This document shows, piece by piece, positions 53,506 through 62,649 of a DNA stretch of 64,000 bases. Location: the NCBI RefSeq assembly GCF_963678795.1, contig NZ_OY787453.1, positions 1-64,000 of the forward strand, given 5' to 3'. The position numbers and the translations under genes were made by a program. Below the pieces are notes generated by a model that was given only the letters and a program-made list of their open reading frames with translations, had not been told where the DNA came from and ran no database searches. How positions within the stretch are numbered: position 1 is the stretch's first letter; every line of letters begins with the position of its first letter. Source of the stretch: an uncultured Methanoregula sp. (lineage in GTDB: Archaea > Halobacteriota > Methanomicrobia > Methanomicrobiales > Methanospirillaceae).

Positions 53506-53678
53506 TTAAAGCAACCCAGCTGGCAGGCACGGATCTTGATCCCGTGCTCATTGCAATACGTGCTGATGTCTGCCTTGGAAATAGTATGTTTTTCGGCAAT
53601 TGCGAATGCCTGGGGGCAGGTGATCTGCTTCTCAATACCCTCTTCCCTGAACACCTTTGCTATTTTACTTGCTGTCAT
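53502..53678 (-). CDS. 58-residue Cys-containing protein in moeA operon
   Basis: Starts at ATG 53678 (MTASKIAKVFREEGI) and ends IKIRACQLGCFK; the stop overlaps the moeA start as ATGA, so translation is coupled. Helical, with four Cys: ITCPQAFAIAEKH, DISTYCNEHGI and ACQLGCF. The layout resembles a tiny winged-helix or helical-bundle module with a metal- or cofactor-binding Cys set. Being the first gene of a Mo-cofactor operon suggests a role as sensor or carrier; inference only. Confidence 0.82.
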   Translation of the reverse strand: MTASKIAKVFREEGIEKQITCPQAFAIAEKHTISKADISTYCNEHGIKIRACQLGCFK

Positions 53679-53734
53679 GGTAACAATGTATCCTGTGCAT
53701 ATTCATAGGGTTTACCCCTTGTTTTTTGCATGGG

Positions 53735-53746
53735 ACGATTAATCGT
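53735..53746. promoter_or_regulatory. Palindrome between moeA operon and dtdA
   Basis: ACGATTAATCGT, a perfect 12-bp palindrome within the 91-bp divergent region, 24 nt before the dtdA start and 57 nt before the small Cys gene. Could act as shared operator or TATA-like element. Confidence 0.35.
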
Positions 53747-53769
53747 TCCGGGCGGCAAACAGATCAGCA

Positions 53770-55086
53770 ATGAGGATTGCACTCATAAACTCCCGGCAGG
53801 ACCGGGCCGGTGTCAATATCCGGCACCATATCGAAGAGCTGCTGGCCTCCCCTTCAGGGAACTGGCAGCTGCCCGGCAGGAGTTACACGTTTCATGAAGT
53901 CGATGGGCGGCTGATCCATGCGGAGAATGTGGATGCTGACATCGATGCAGATCTCATCGTCTTCATCTCCCGCCATGCCAGCGTGAACCCGCTACCGGTC
54001 CTCACGGTCCACGTCACCGGGAACTTCGGGGAAGCGGAACTGGGGGGTTCACCCCGGGTGCTTCCTCTGGCAGCACCCGCCATGATGCAGGCAACCCTCC
54101 GGGCCCTGGCCCGCCACTGCCCGGAAGGCTACCGGGTCTCCTACGAAGTGACCCATCACGGGCCAACCGCCCTTACCCACCCCTCCTTTTTTGTCGAGAT
54201 CGGCAGCACGGAGAAGGAATGGGATGACCCGGTTGCCGGGCTGGCTGCTGCCATGGCCGTGCTCTCCGCACAGCCGGCAAACCCGGTTCCCCTCATTGGG
54301 ATCGGGGGGACCCATTATGCTCCCCGCGAGACGGATATCGCCCTGACCTCGCGGGGGGCATTCGGGCACATTGCCAGCTCTCCCCGGCAGGTTGCTGTCC
54401 TGGACAGGGAAATGATAAAGGCAATGATCCTGGAGAGCGGGGCCGTTGCTGCCTACCTTGACCGGAAAGCCCTCTCCCGCGGGGAACTGGACCGGCTTAC
54501 AGGGATCCTCGACGAACTCCGTATCCCCCGGCTATCAGAGAGCGAGATCGCGTCACTCGGGCACCTGTCCTGGGAGCGGTATCAGGCCGTCCGGGATCTT
54601 GCAGAGACCGTCTCTCCCGGTGCCCGGTGCTATATTCACAACCTCCCGGAACAGGGCACGCTGGCCCGTGCCCGGGTAAATCCGGTTTTACTGGCCGAAA
54701 CAGCCAAAGCGGACGAGCCGGGGCTGATTAAGGATCTCGGCAAATTGCCCGTGGTTCACCTTTCCAGCCCGAATAACAGCCTGCTTCCTGAATTTATCAC
54801 GTGTGAGGAGCATTTGCCGCAATTAATAAATGATTTAAATACATTGTGCGTAAAAATCATACGTAATAAAGAGATCACTGCAACGGAGAAAGATCATTTG
54901 ATCATATCTAAGGTACGGTTCGATCCCGGGAAAGCGCGCAACGAGGGGATCCTGCCCGGACCTTTTTACAAGCAGCTGGCATCCGGCCAGGCTGTTGAGA
55001 TCAATGGCAGGGTGATCACCCCTGAAATGGTCTCTTCCTGCAGTGAGACAAAAATCCACATCCCGGGGTTGGAGAAGTTTTCATGA
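53770..55086 (+). CDS. dtdA: D-aminoacyl-tRNA deacylase, archaeal type (DTD2)
   Basis: 438 residues. The DTD2 core (about 1-270) shows [58 protein letters not shown] and [10 protein letters not shown]; a C-terminal extension (about 275-438) follows, ending [10 protein letters not shown]. Removes D-amino acids wrongly attached to tRNA. Its stop overlaps the ftsZ start by 4 nt. Confidence 0.93.
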   Translation: MRIALINSRQDRAGVNIRHHIEELLASPSGNWQLPGRSYTFHEVDGRLIHAENVDADIDADLIVFISRHASVNPLPVLTVHVTGNFGEAELGGSPRVLPLAAPAMMQATLRALARHCPEGYRVSYEVTHHGPTALTHPSFFVEIGSTEKEWDDPVAGLAAAMAVLSAQPANPVPLIGIGGTHYAPRETDIALTSRGAFGHIASSPRQVAVLDREMIKAMILESGAVAAYLDRKALSRGELDRLTGILDELRIPRLSESEIASLGHLSWERYQAVRDLAETVSPGARCYIHNLPEQGTLARARVNPVLLAETAKADEPGLIKDLGKLPVVHLSSPNNSLLPEFITCEEHLPQLINDLNTLCVKIIRNKEITATEKDHLIISKVRFDPGKARNEGILPGPFYKQLASGQAVEINGRVITPEMVSSCSETKIHIPGLEKFS

Positions 55087-56174
55087 GGTCAATTGTTGAA
55101 GAGGCACTCACCAAGGCGAGGGACGAACCCGTTTCCACCTCGCAGAATAACGAAGACCTTGACCAGATCCTTGCCGAGCTCAAGACTGAGATCGCAGTGA
55201 TCGGTTGCGGGGGCGGCGGTTCGAACACGATCTCCCGCATGATGGAGGAAGGCATCCATGGTGCAAAACTCATTGCCATCAACACTGATGCCCAGCACCT
55301 GATCCGTACACGGGCGGACCAGCGCATTCTCGTAGGCCGGCAGCGGACCCGGGGTCTCGGCGCCGGTTCCATCCCGCAGATCGGCGAGGAAGCAGCCCTT
55401 GAGAACGAGCAGGAGATACGGGCGGTCGTATCAGGCTGCGATATGGTCTTCATCACCGTCGGTCTTGGCGGCGGTACCGGGACCGGTGTCGCCCCGGTTG
55501 TGGCGAAGGCAGCCCGTGAAGAGGGCGCCCTCACCATTGCCATCGTTACCCTGCCGTTCGCTGCGGAAGGTGCCATCCGCATGGAGAACGCAGAGGCAGG
55601 TCTCGAACGCCTCCGGGATGTTGCAGACACGGTCATTGTTGTGCCCAATGACCGGCTGCTCGAAGTAGTTCCGAAACTCCCGCTCTACGCTGCCTTCAAG
55701 GTGGCTGACGAAGTGCTGATGCGTGCAGTCAAGGGAATAACCGAACTTATCACGATGCCGGGACTCGTGAACCTCGACTTTGCCGATGTGCGCACGGTCA
55801 TGGAACGCGGCGGTGTCGCGATGATCGGTATGGGTGAAAGTGACAGCGAGGATAAGGCGGCAGACTCGGTCAAGAAGGCGATCCGCTCCCCGCTTCTGGA
55901 CGTGGATATCAGCGGCGCAACAGCCGCGCTCGTCAACGTGGTCGGTGGCCCGGACATGACCATGGAAGAAGCAGAAGGCGTAGTCCAGGAAGTCTATGCC
56001 CGTGTCGACCCGAATGCGCGTATCATCTGGGGTGCCCAGATCGACCCCGCCATGCAGAACAAGATGCGTACGCTCCTGGTTGTCACGGGCGTACGGTCGC
56101 CACAAATATATGGTCGTAATGAGAAGCTTAGCCCCAAAGTACAGAAACAGTATGAGATCGATTTTCTCAAGTGA
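55083..56174 (+). CDS. ftsZ: Cell division protein FtsZ
   Basis: 363 residues. Tubulin-like GTPase: tubulin signature GGGTGTG at 129-135, N-terminal [17 protein letters not shown]7 loop [11 protein letters not shown]. Archaeal FtsZ with a ~30-residue N-terminal extension. Polymerises into the division ring. Coupled to dtdA upstream and followed after 6 nt by secE. Confidence 0.96.
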   Translation: MRSIVEEALTKARDEPVSTSQNNEDLDQILAELKTEIAVIGCGGGGSNTISRMMEEGIHGAKLIAINTDAQHLIRTRADQRILVGRQRTRGLGAGSIPQIGEEAALENEQEIRAVVSGCDMVFITVGLGGGTGTGVAPVVAKAAREEGALTIAIVTLPFAAEGAIRMENAEAGLERLRDVADTVIVVPNDRLLEVVPKLPLYAAFKVADEVLMRAVKGITELITMPGLVNLDFADVRTVMERGGVAMIGMGESDSEDKAADSVKKAIRSPLLDVDISGATAALVNVVGGPDMTMEEAEGVVQEVYARVDPNARIIWGAQIDPAMQNKMRTLLVVTGVRSPQIYGRNEKLSPKVQKQYEIDFLK

Positions 56175-56180
56175 TACCAT

Positions 56181-56390
56181 ATGGAAATTTCAAAGCCTGA
56201 TTTCAAAACGGACGTTATCCACGAAGAGTTATTCCGCAAATACCTGCGGGTCCTGAAGCTCGCGCGCACTCCCACCCGGGAAGAGTTCACCAAGATCGCA
56301 ACGGTCGCAGCAGCCGGTGTCCTCCTTGTTGGCCTGATAGGATTTGTCATCTACATGTTCTTCGACCACAAGCAGCTCTTCGGATTCTGA
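56181..56390 (+). CDS. secE: Preprotein translocase subunit SecE (Sec61 gamma)
   Basis: 69 residues. One C-terminal membrane helix (about 44-64, VLLVGLIGFVIYMFF) after the amphipathic EELFRKYLRVLKLARTPTREEF typical of Sec61 gamma. Clamps the SecY channel. Between ftsZ and spt5, the common euryarchaeal order. Confidence 0.93.
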   Translation: MEISKPDFKTDVIHEELFRKYLRVLKLARTPTREEFTKIATVAAAGVLLVGLIGFVIYMFFDHKQLFGF

Positions 56391-56401
56391 TCCCGGTACC
56401 T

Positions 56402-56929
56402 ATGACACAGCCAACCCCCCCAGCACCAGCAGCGCCATCAGTACCAGCAGCACCGGAGGTCTTTGTCAACCGGATATTTGCTATCAAGACAACCTCCAAG
56501 CAGGAGCGGACGGTAGCGGATAATATCCTCAAGGCCATTGACACCAAAGCAACAGATGTCAAGGTTACGGCAATCATCGTCCCGAATGAGCTGCAGGGTT
56601 ATGTGCTCGTGGAGACTCCCGAGAAGATGAACCGGGTCGAGCAGCTCGTGGAACTGATTGCGCATGCCCGTTCCGTCATCAAAGGCGAGACGAGTCTTGC
56701 AGAAGTGGGTCACTTCCTCATCCCGAAGCCGGTCGTTGCCGGTATCGAAGAAGGAACCATCGTCGAACTTATTGCCGGGCCCTTCAAGGGAGAGAAAGCC
56801 GTGGTCAAGCGTGTGGACTCAGGCAAGGAAGAGATCACGGTCGAACTCTACGAGAGCGTGGTCCCGATCCCGATCACGGTCCGCGGTGACAATGTCCGCG
56901 TGGTCGAGAAATATTCCGACCAGAAATAA
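56402..56929 (+). CDS. spt5: Transcription elongation factor Spt5 (NusG)
   Basis: 175 residues. An Ala/Pro-rich N-terminal tail of about 20 residues precedes the NGN domain (FAIKTTSKQERTVADNI, GYVLVETPEKMNRVEQLVE) and the KOW domain (IVELIAGPFKGEKAVVKRVD). Forms the processivity clamp on RNA polymerase with Spt4. In many relatives a ribosomal L11 gene follows; here the operon ends. Confidence 0.93.
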   Translation: MTQPTPPAPAAPSVPAAPEVFVNRIFAIKTTSKQERTVADNILKAIDTKATDVKVTAIIVPNELQGYVLVETPEKMNRVEQLVELIAHARSVIKGETSLAEVGHFLIPKPVVAGIEEGTIVELIAGPFKGEKAVVKRVDSGKEEITVELYESVVPIPITVRGDNVRVVEKYSDQK

Positions 56930-56935
56930 TTCTCT

Positions 56936-56947
56936 CATTTTTTTCTG
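56936..56947 (+). terminator. T-run terminator behind spt5
   Basis: CTCATTTTTTTCTG shortly after the stop, with no gene following on this strand. Confidence 0.45.
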
Positions 56948-57033
56948 TGCAATTTGCAGGTGCCTGCTTCACGTTCACAATCCGGAGCAGCCGGAAAAAA
57001 ATGATAATCCCACGCATGCAGGCATCCCGTTGA

Positions 57034-57633
57034 TTACGGGTACAGTTCTGCAAACGGGTCCAGGCCGGGATTTTCGTTCCACGTATATTCTATTTCCCGG
57101 CTTACCTGTTGTGCAATAGCATTCCCAAGCTGGTCCGCGATGAATCCCAGGGCCATGTCTGTCCCGGCGCTGACTCCCGAACTGGTATAGATGGTCCCGT
57201 CCTTTACCCAACGGGCTTTCTTTATCCAGGTCACTGACGGGGCAGTTCTTGTCCAGGCAAACGCCATTTTGTTCGAAGTTGCCCGTCTCCCGTCAAGGAG
57301 GCCGGTTCTGGACAAGAGTATTGAACCGGTACAGACCGTTATGATGAACTCCGCGTTTCCAGCAAGAGACCTGAGCGCAGCAATGAACTCACCGCGGTTA
57401 ATCTCTTCCTTCGCACCGATACCCCCGGGAATGAACAGGATATACCGGGAGGATTTCAGTTCGGAGACGAGCTGTGTCATCACCGGGACCTTCTGGGTGC
57501 TTGTGATGATTCCCCCGGCCATTGAATAGAAGAGCGGATTGAACTGTTCCGGTAATCTGCCGAAAACCTCGATGGGGCCGAACACATCGAGTGTTTCAAA
57601 ACCATTGTACAGAATTGTAATAATATCTCTCAT
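57034..57633 (-). CDS. DJ-1/PfpI family protein
   Basis: 199 residues, class I glutamine-amidotransferase-like fold. The nucleophile elbow is Cys in FIITVCTGSILLS; ILYNGFETLDVFGPIEVFG at the start resembles isonitrile hydratase and AraC-type amidase regulators. May act on small thiol-reactive or isonitrile compounds, or as a stress protein; activity not assignable. Single gene. Confidence 0.88.
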   Translation of the reverse strand: MRDIITILYNGFETLDVFGPIEVFGRLPEQFNPLFYSMAGGIITSTQKVPVMTQLVSELKSSRYILFIPGGIGAKEEINRGEFIAALRSLAGNAEFIITVCTGSILLSRTGLLDGRRATSNKMAFAWTRTAPSVTWIKKARWVKDGTIYTSSGVSAGTDMALGFIADQLGNAIAQQVSREIEYTWNENPGLDPFAELYP

Positions 57634-57666
57634 CGAATTTCCTCTGGAATAACAATACCGGTACCG

Positions 57667-58851
57667 TTATCCGACCGGCATCAGGCCCGGGTGACTGCCC
57701 GTGATACTGCGGCCACCGTCCGGGGTGACAAGGAACGTATTCTCGGTACCGACCATACCGATTCCTTTGATCCCTTTCTTGGGTTCAAGAGCAATAACCA
57801 TCCCTTCTTCAAGCGGCTCGTCAAATCCCATGGCAATGACCGGGTTCTCGGCAATCTCAAGGCCGATACCATGGCCGAGGAACTGGACTTTCCGGTCCCC
57901 GTATCCCATGAAATTTTCAAAGAAGGCTGGCTCAAACCTGCCGGTCACGGTCCGGTAGATCTGCGAAGGGATCGCACCGGGACGAAGACGCGGGATGATA
58001 GCGTCCTGGATGTCCACACACTGCCGGTGGATGGCGACGGCATCGTCCGGCAGTGTCCCGTCAAAGACATAGGTCATGGTCTTGTCGGTGTGGTACCCGT
58101 GATACCCGCAGCCGATATCGATGAAAACAAGGTCTCCTTTTTTGAGTTTCCGCTCACGGCTCCCGAGCAGCGGGACAGCGGGGGACATACCGGCATTGCC
58201 CCCGGGGCTGTCGAGGAACGTCGGGTAAATGGAACTTTCACCAAAGCCGATCAGGCCGAGCACGATCTCAGCCTCGGACATCCCGAAACGCACGATCCCG
58301 TGGTGGCCCTCCCTTACCATGACTGAGTAAAGTTCGCTTGAAAATTCCGCCTCGCTCATCCCGGCCCGGAGGATCCCGGGAACAAGATCTTCAAGCACCC
58401 GGCGGTGGATACTGCCCGCCCGTTCCATCAGTGCGAGCTCGTACGGGCTCTTGACCGACCTTATATATCCGATAACGCTGTCAATTCCCACGGCATTGTC
58501 AAAAGGAAAGTGCTTGCGAAGCCGCTGGCACATTGCAAGGGTAATCTGTTCTTTCTCGAGATGCATGGTACGGGGGATTGCGGCAAGTGCTTCTGCAGCC
58601 GTGCGGTAACTCTGCATGGGCCGGATCTGCGGGAAGTGGGATTCGTCCACTGCACGCGAATAACTCCGGCGCACCCAGAGAATGGCTTCCCCGTTCTTCG
58701 GGATGACGAGTATGCTGTCCTGGATCGTCCCGGTGAAGTAGTAGAGGTTGACCTTGCTTGTGATGACTGCAAGTTCCCAGTCAGGATTTGTTCTGTCCAT
58801 ATGGGCCTGAAAACGCCGTAACCTGTCTGTCAGTTCGCTTTGCGGGACCAT
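57667..58851 (-). CDS. M24 family metallopeptidase (Xaa-Pro aminopeptidase-like)
   Basis: 394 residues from ATG 58851 (an ATG at 58860 is also in frame). N-terminal creatinase-like domain (about 1-130) and pita-bread catalytic domain with metal ligands in VFIDIGCGYHGYHTDKT (two Asp), LGHGIGLEI (His), IALEPKKG (Glu) and VGTENTF (Glu). Cleaves N-terminal residues before proline or related peptides. Confidence 0.92.
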   Translation of the reverse strand: MVPQSELTDRLRRFQAHMDRTNPDWELAVITSKVNLYYFTGTIQDSILVIPKNGEAILWVRRSYSRAVDESHFPQIRPMQSYRTAAEALAAIPRTMHLEKEQITLAMCQRLRKHFPFDNAVGIDSVIGYIRSVKSPYELALMERAGSIHRRVLEDLVPGILRAGMSEAEFSSELYSVMVREGHHGIVRFGMSEAEIVLGLIGFGESSIYPTFLDSPGGNAGMSPAVPLLGSRERKLKKGDLVFIDIGCGYHGYHTDKTMTYVFDGTLPDDAVAIHRQCVDIQDAIIPRLRPGAIPSQIYRTVTGRFEPAFFENFMGYGDRKVQFLGHGIGLEIAENPVIAMGFDEPLEEGMVIALEPKKGIKGIGMVGTENTFLVTPDGGRSITGSHPGLMPVG

Positions 58852-59006
58852 TGCCTGCATGCCGGTACTTTTGGGCTGAAGATCGAAATAACTGGTGGTT
58901 TGAGGGCTCTCTAAGCTGACAGCAGTCAGTCAGGAATATTTCAATACAAATATAATCTCCAAAAGAAAGAAATTCAGATTATGCCATTGGGGAGTCATCC
59001 CGCATT

Positions 59007-59045
59007 GGTTAAGAGCAATCCTGAAAAGATCCGCAGCTCTTAACC
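59007..59045. promoter_or_regulatory. Perfect inverted repeat upstream of surface-protein gene
   Basis: GGTTAAGAGC (59007-59016) and GCTCTTAACC (59036-59045), a perfect 10-bp pair 19 nt apart. GTATAC at 59052-59057 lies about 28 nt before ATG 59082, so the repeat abuts the presumed BRE/TATA and could be an operator. Confidence 0.5.
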
Positions 59046-59081
59046 GGTTTTTCGTATACAAGAGCCAGGACTGATACACAC

Positions 59082-61916
59082 ATGACACCAATCAGGAATC
59101 CCGATAGATTTTCTGTTCAAAGCCTGACAATGATGTCATGCCGGCGAAATCCTGCAGTTCGGGCATGGATCATTTGGTCCCTGGTTTTTCTTGCACTCGT
59201 CGTACTCATTTCACCGGTATCTGCCGGAACGGTATCCCTTCCGGACATGAAGGGGATTCCCGGGCTGGTTGTCATAAACGGGGACAGCATCAGTCTCTCC
59301 CCTGCTGCGTTTGTCATGAAAGCACCTGTAGCAGATCCTGTCCCGGCAGAGGCACGGAACCCTGAAGAGAGTATACAGAATATCAGGCGTGCATTCCGGT
59401 ACGAATGGGGGCATGGTATCTGGTCGGCAGAAAATGCCGGCCAGAGCACGCGTATCCGGGTCAGTGGAAACGACGGCGTCACCCTGTCAGGCACTGACGG
59501 TTCATTCGGGATGCAGCTTTTTGCGATTGGCAGGGACAACCAGTCCGTCCAGATCGTGCCCGGCGTAATCAGCGCTGACGGGGGAAAGCTGGGAATCCGC
59601 CGGACCGAATATACGGAATGGTACCTGAACAACGCTGACGGGATCGAGCAGGGCATGACCATCCCGGCCCACCCCGCGGGCACCGGCAGGCTGCATGTAT
59701 CCTACAATCTTTCCGGTGATCTTACACCATCCCTGGCGGGACAAACCCTCATCTTTTCCGGCCGGGATGGCCCGGTATTCATCTACGCCGGCCTGAGTGC
59801 ACGCGATGCAGCAGGACGGGTTCTCCCGGCCCGGCTGCACCTCGCGGGAAGCACCCTCACCTGGGATATCGATGATACCCGTGCTGTCTATCCGGTCACC
59901 ATCGATCCAACGGTAACTCAGGTAAAAGCCCTCACCGCTTCTGACGGGAAAAAAGAGGACTACTTCGGTTATGCTGTTTCAGTGAGCGGAAATACTGCGG
60001 TTATCGGTGCTCCCAATGCTGATATTGGCGGTCTGGACCGGGGTGAGGCATATGTCTTTTCAAAGGACTATGGCGGTACCGATAACTGGGGCCAGGTGAA
60101 GAACCTCACCGCTTCGGACGGGGCAGATAACGACTGCTTCGGCCATTCGGTGGCAGTGGACGGGAGTACTGCGGTTATCGGCGCAATCTGTGCAGGTACC
60201 ACTCATACGGGTCAGGCATATGTCTTTTCAAAGGACTATGGCGGTACCGATAACTGGGGCCAGGTGAAGATTCTCACGGCCTCGGATAAGGCCAATGGAG
60301 CCTACTTTGGCGAGTCGGTAGCAATAAACGGGAATACCACGGTTGTCGGTGCAATTAACGCAGATGCCAGCGGTGCATATACCAGCCAGGGCCAGGCGTA
60401 TGTCTATTACCGGGATCGCGGCGGGGCCGGCCAGTGGGGTCAGGTTGCAATCCTGAATGCCTCCGACAGGAAAACGGGTGCCAGCTTCGGCAGGTCTGTT
60501 GCGGTCTCCGGAACCACCGTGATTGTCGGGGCAAATGATGCTACTGTTGACGATAAAAGCAAGCAGGGTGAAGCCTATATTTTTTATCAGGACCAGGGAG
60601 GTGCCGGCAACTGGGGTCAGGTGCAGGTTCTTACCGCATCCGATGGGGAATTCGAGGCCGGCTTCGGCAATTCAGTAGCCGTGGACGGGAGTACCGCAGT
60701 TATCGGGGCGATCAACGGCACTGTTTCCGGTAAAACCTGGCAGGGTAAAGCCTATATCCGCTCCCGGGACCAGGGAGGTGCCAATAACTGGGGTGAAGTA
60801 AAGATCCTTACCGCCTCAGATGGAGCCGCAGGCGAACAGTTCGGTCACGGGGTGTCAGTCAACGGGAGCAGAGCCGTTGTCGGGTCACCCTATGCGAGCT
60901 CCGACAAGAGCTACAATGGCAAGGTATATGTTTTTTCAAAGGACCAGGGAGGTGCTGGCGCGTGGGGTCAGGAGCAGATCCTGCAGGCTTCCGACCGGCA
61001 GGATGATGACAAATTCGGGTATTCCGTTGCAGCGGAGACGGTGAATGTCGTTATCGGGGCTGCCAAAGCCAATGTTTCCGGCCAGCTCGAGCAGGGCAAG
61101 GCCTATGTCTTCGCGACACCAACGCCGACGCCGCCCACACCAACGCCGACGCCACCCCCCTACGGTGGATCGGATGATACCGGCCGGAAATCTGTATCCC
61201 CCTCGTTGAAAGCCCCGTTACAGAGACCGCTCTCAACCGTTCTCTTGAATGTAGGCCAGATTGGCCGGACCCCCATAGTCCGCGTGGAGATCACCGGTGT
61301 CGAAGTCAAAGACATGATCATCAGCGCAAAGGAAGCGGACGGGCCCGGGAGCGGCGTACCCCCGCCCCCGGGAGTTGTGTACGAGTACGTGGATATCTCC
61401 CCGGCCCGCTTCACCGAGATAACCGATGCGAAGATCGTCTTTGTTGTCCCGCTCTCGTGGATCGATGAGCACCATCTCATCCCGCAGGAGATCGTCCTGT
61501 TTCACCATGACGGAACAACGTGGGAGGCTCTCCCCACTACCCTGACCGCGATCAAGGATGGGGAGGCCTATTACACGGCGGAAGGATCCGGATTCTCACG
61601 GTTTGCCATCACCGGGCAGCTCAATGCAACGCAAAGCCGGCAGAATGTAACCCCGCAGCGAACTGTACAGACGGTTGGCGATCTGGCACAGGCAACGGTC
61701 ACAGGATCTCCGGCGATACCGGCATCTCCGGCAATGCTCGCCCCGGTTGTTACCGGGACTACGGCGATACCGGCTGAAAAATCTTCGCCGGCCCTTCCGT
61801 TTGCGACCATCGCGATTGCCGGCGCAGCGATTGTGATCCTCGCCTGCTGTATCTTCCTGATCCGGCGCTGGTATATCCGCCGGCAGAACCCGGCGCTCTT
61901 TGAGAAGTACGAATGA
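59082..61916 (+). CDS. Surface protein with seven FG-GAP-like repeats and PGF-pre-PGF domain
   Basis: 944 residues. Signal peptide (AWIIWSLVFLALVVLISPVSA, about 27-49), an N-terminal beta domain (50-280), seven ~57-residue repeats (281-678) of the type LTASDG...FGYAVSVSGNTAVIGA...GEAYVFSKD forming a likely beta-propeller, a Pro/Thr linker (PTPTPPTPTPTPPP), a PGF-pre-PGF domain (about 706-845), a Ser/Ala-rich stalk, and a C-terminal membrane anchor (905-930) with RRWYIRR tail. Probably an S-layer-linked adhesin or binding protein. ATG 59082 looks leaderless. Confidence 0.88.
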   Translation: MTPIRNPDRFSVQSLTMMSCRRNPAVRAWIIWSLVFLALVVLISPVSAGTVSLPDMKGIPGLVVINGDSISLSPAAFVMKAPVADPVPAEARNPEESIQNIRRAFRYEWGHGIWSAENAGQSTRIRVSGNDGVTLSGTDGSFGMQLFAIGRDNQSVQIVPGVISADGGKLGIRRTEYTEWYLNNADGIEQGMTIPAHPAGTGRLHVSYNLSGDLTPSLAGQTLIFSGRDGPVFIYAGLSARDAAGRVLPARLHLAGSTLTWDIDDTRAVYPVTIDPTVTQVKALTASDGKKEDYFGYAVSVSGNTAVIGAPNADIGGLDRGEAYVFSKDYGGTDNWGQVKNLTASDGADNDCFGHSVAVDGSTAVIGAICAGTTHTGQAYVFSKDYGGTDNWGQVKILTASDKANGAYFGESVAINGNTTVVGAINADASGAYTSQGQAYVYYRDRGGAGQWGQVAILNASDRKTGASFGRSVAVSGTTVIVGANDATVDDKSKQGEAYIFYQDQGGAGNWGQVQVLTASDGEFEAGFGNSVAVDGSTAVIGAINGTVSGKTWQGKAYIRSRDQGGANNWGEVKILTASDGAAGEQFGHGVSVNGSRAVVGSPYASSDKSYNGKVYVFSKDQGGAGAWGQEQILQASDRQDDDKFGYSVAAETVNVVIGAAKANVSGQLEQGKAYVFATPTPTPPTPTPTPPPYGGSDDTGRKSVSPSLKAPLQRPLSTVLLNVGQIGRTPIVRVEITGVEVKDMIISAKEADGPGSGVPPPPGVVYEYVDISPARFTEITDAKIVFVVPLSWIDEHHLIPQEIVLFHHDGTTWEALPTTLTAIKDGEAYYTAEGSGFSRFAITGQLNATQSRQNVTPQRTVQTVGDLAQATVTGSPAIPASPAMLAPVVTGTTAIPAEKSSPALPFATIAIAGAAIVILACCIFLIRRWYIRRQNPALFEKYE
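60046..60270 (+). repeat. 57-bp identical repeats inside surface-protein gene
   Basis: 60046-60102 and 60214-60270 are identical (offset 168 bp, 56 codons), coding for AYVFSKDYGGTDNWGQVK in repeats 1 and 2. Other repeats are diverged. Confidence 0.8.
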
Positions 61917-62035
61917 ATGCGCTTTTCCCGGGATACGCCCGTTTTTCCATGCCATGGCCCGGGGGTATCTCCTGAAAAAGGTTTCAAGATCTCCCGGCCA
62001 ATATATCCTGCATACATCTCCCGCGGAGCCTCAGC

Positions 62036-62635
62036 ATGAGTTTTTCCATCACGACAGAACGGCTGGTTCTTGAAGATCTCACCTGGGACGACCTTGCCAG
62101 CCTGAAACGTATTGCCCGCGACCCATCCCTGATGAAGTACGTCCTGATCTGGCTTGAGAACGATGAGCAGGTTACCGGATTCCTCAGGCACGCAATCGAG
62201 GAATCGCAGCGCCCGGAAGACCGGATGGATTACGTACTTGCAGCAAGGACAAAGGAGACCGGGGCCTTTGCAGGTCTCACGTTCATCGAGATCGACCGCA
62301 AACTCATGAGCACGGCGGAGGTCGGGATTGTCCTGCTTCCGGAGTACTGTAAGGCCGGGTACGGGTATGAGATTCTCCGGAGGTATATCTCATTCGGGTT
62401 TGAAACGATCGGGATGCACCGGATATACGGGAAGTGTGATGAGCTGAACCTCGCATCTGGCCGTCTGATGGAGAAGTGCGGGCTCACGTACGAGGGTACG
62501 ATCCGCGAGCATGTCTGGCTCCGGGATCACTGGAGGTCGACCCGGTATTGCGGGATGCTTGCGCAGGAATACTTTTCCAATGGCCATGGTGAGGAAACAT
62601 CCCGTGATACGGTCTCCATCGTATCAAAAGAATGA
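62036..62635 (+). CDS. GNAT acetyltransferase (RimJ/RimL type)
   Basis: 199 residues. Start ITTERLVLEDLTWDD, central GAFAGLTFIEIDRK and VGIVLLPEYCKAGYGYEILRRYISFGFETIGMHRIYGKCDELNLAS with the acetyl-CoA loop (KAGYGYE) and the RimJ/L C-terminal pattern LMEKCGLTYEGTIREHVW. Acetylates an amino group of a protein, antibiotic or metabolite; substrate not predictable. Single gene. Confidence 0.9.
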   Translation: MSFSITTERLVLEDLTWDDLASLKRIARDPSLMKYVLIWLENDEQVTGFLRHAIEESQRPEDRMDYVLAARTKETGAFAGLTFIEIDRKLMSTAEVGIVLLPEYCKAGYGYEILRRYISFGFETIGMHRIYGKCDELNLASGRLMEKCGLTYEGTIREHVWLRDHWRSTRYCGMLAQEYFSNGHGEETSRDTVSIVSKE

Positions 62636-62649
62636 GTGGGTACAGCAGA

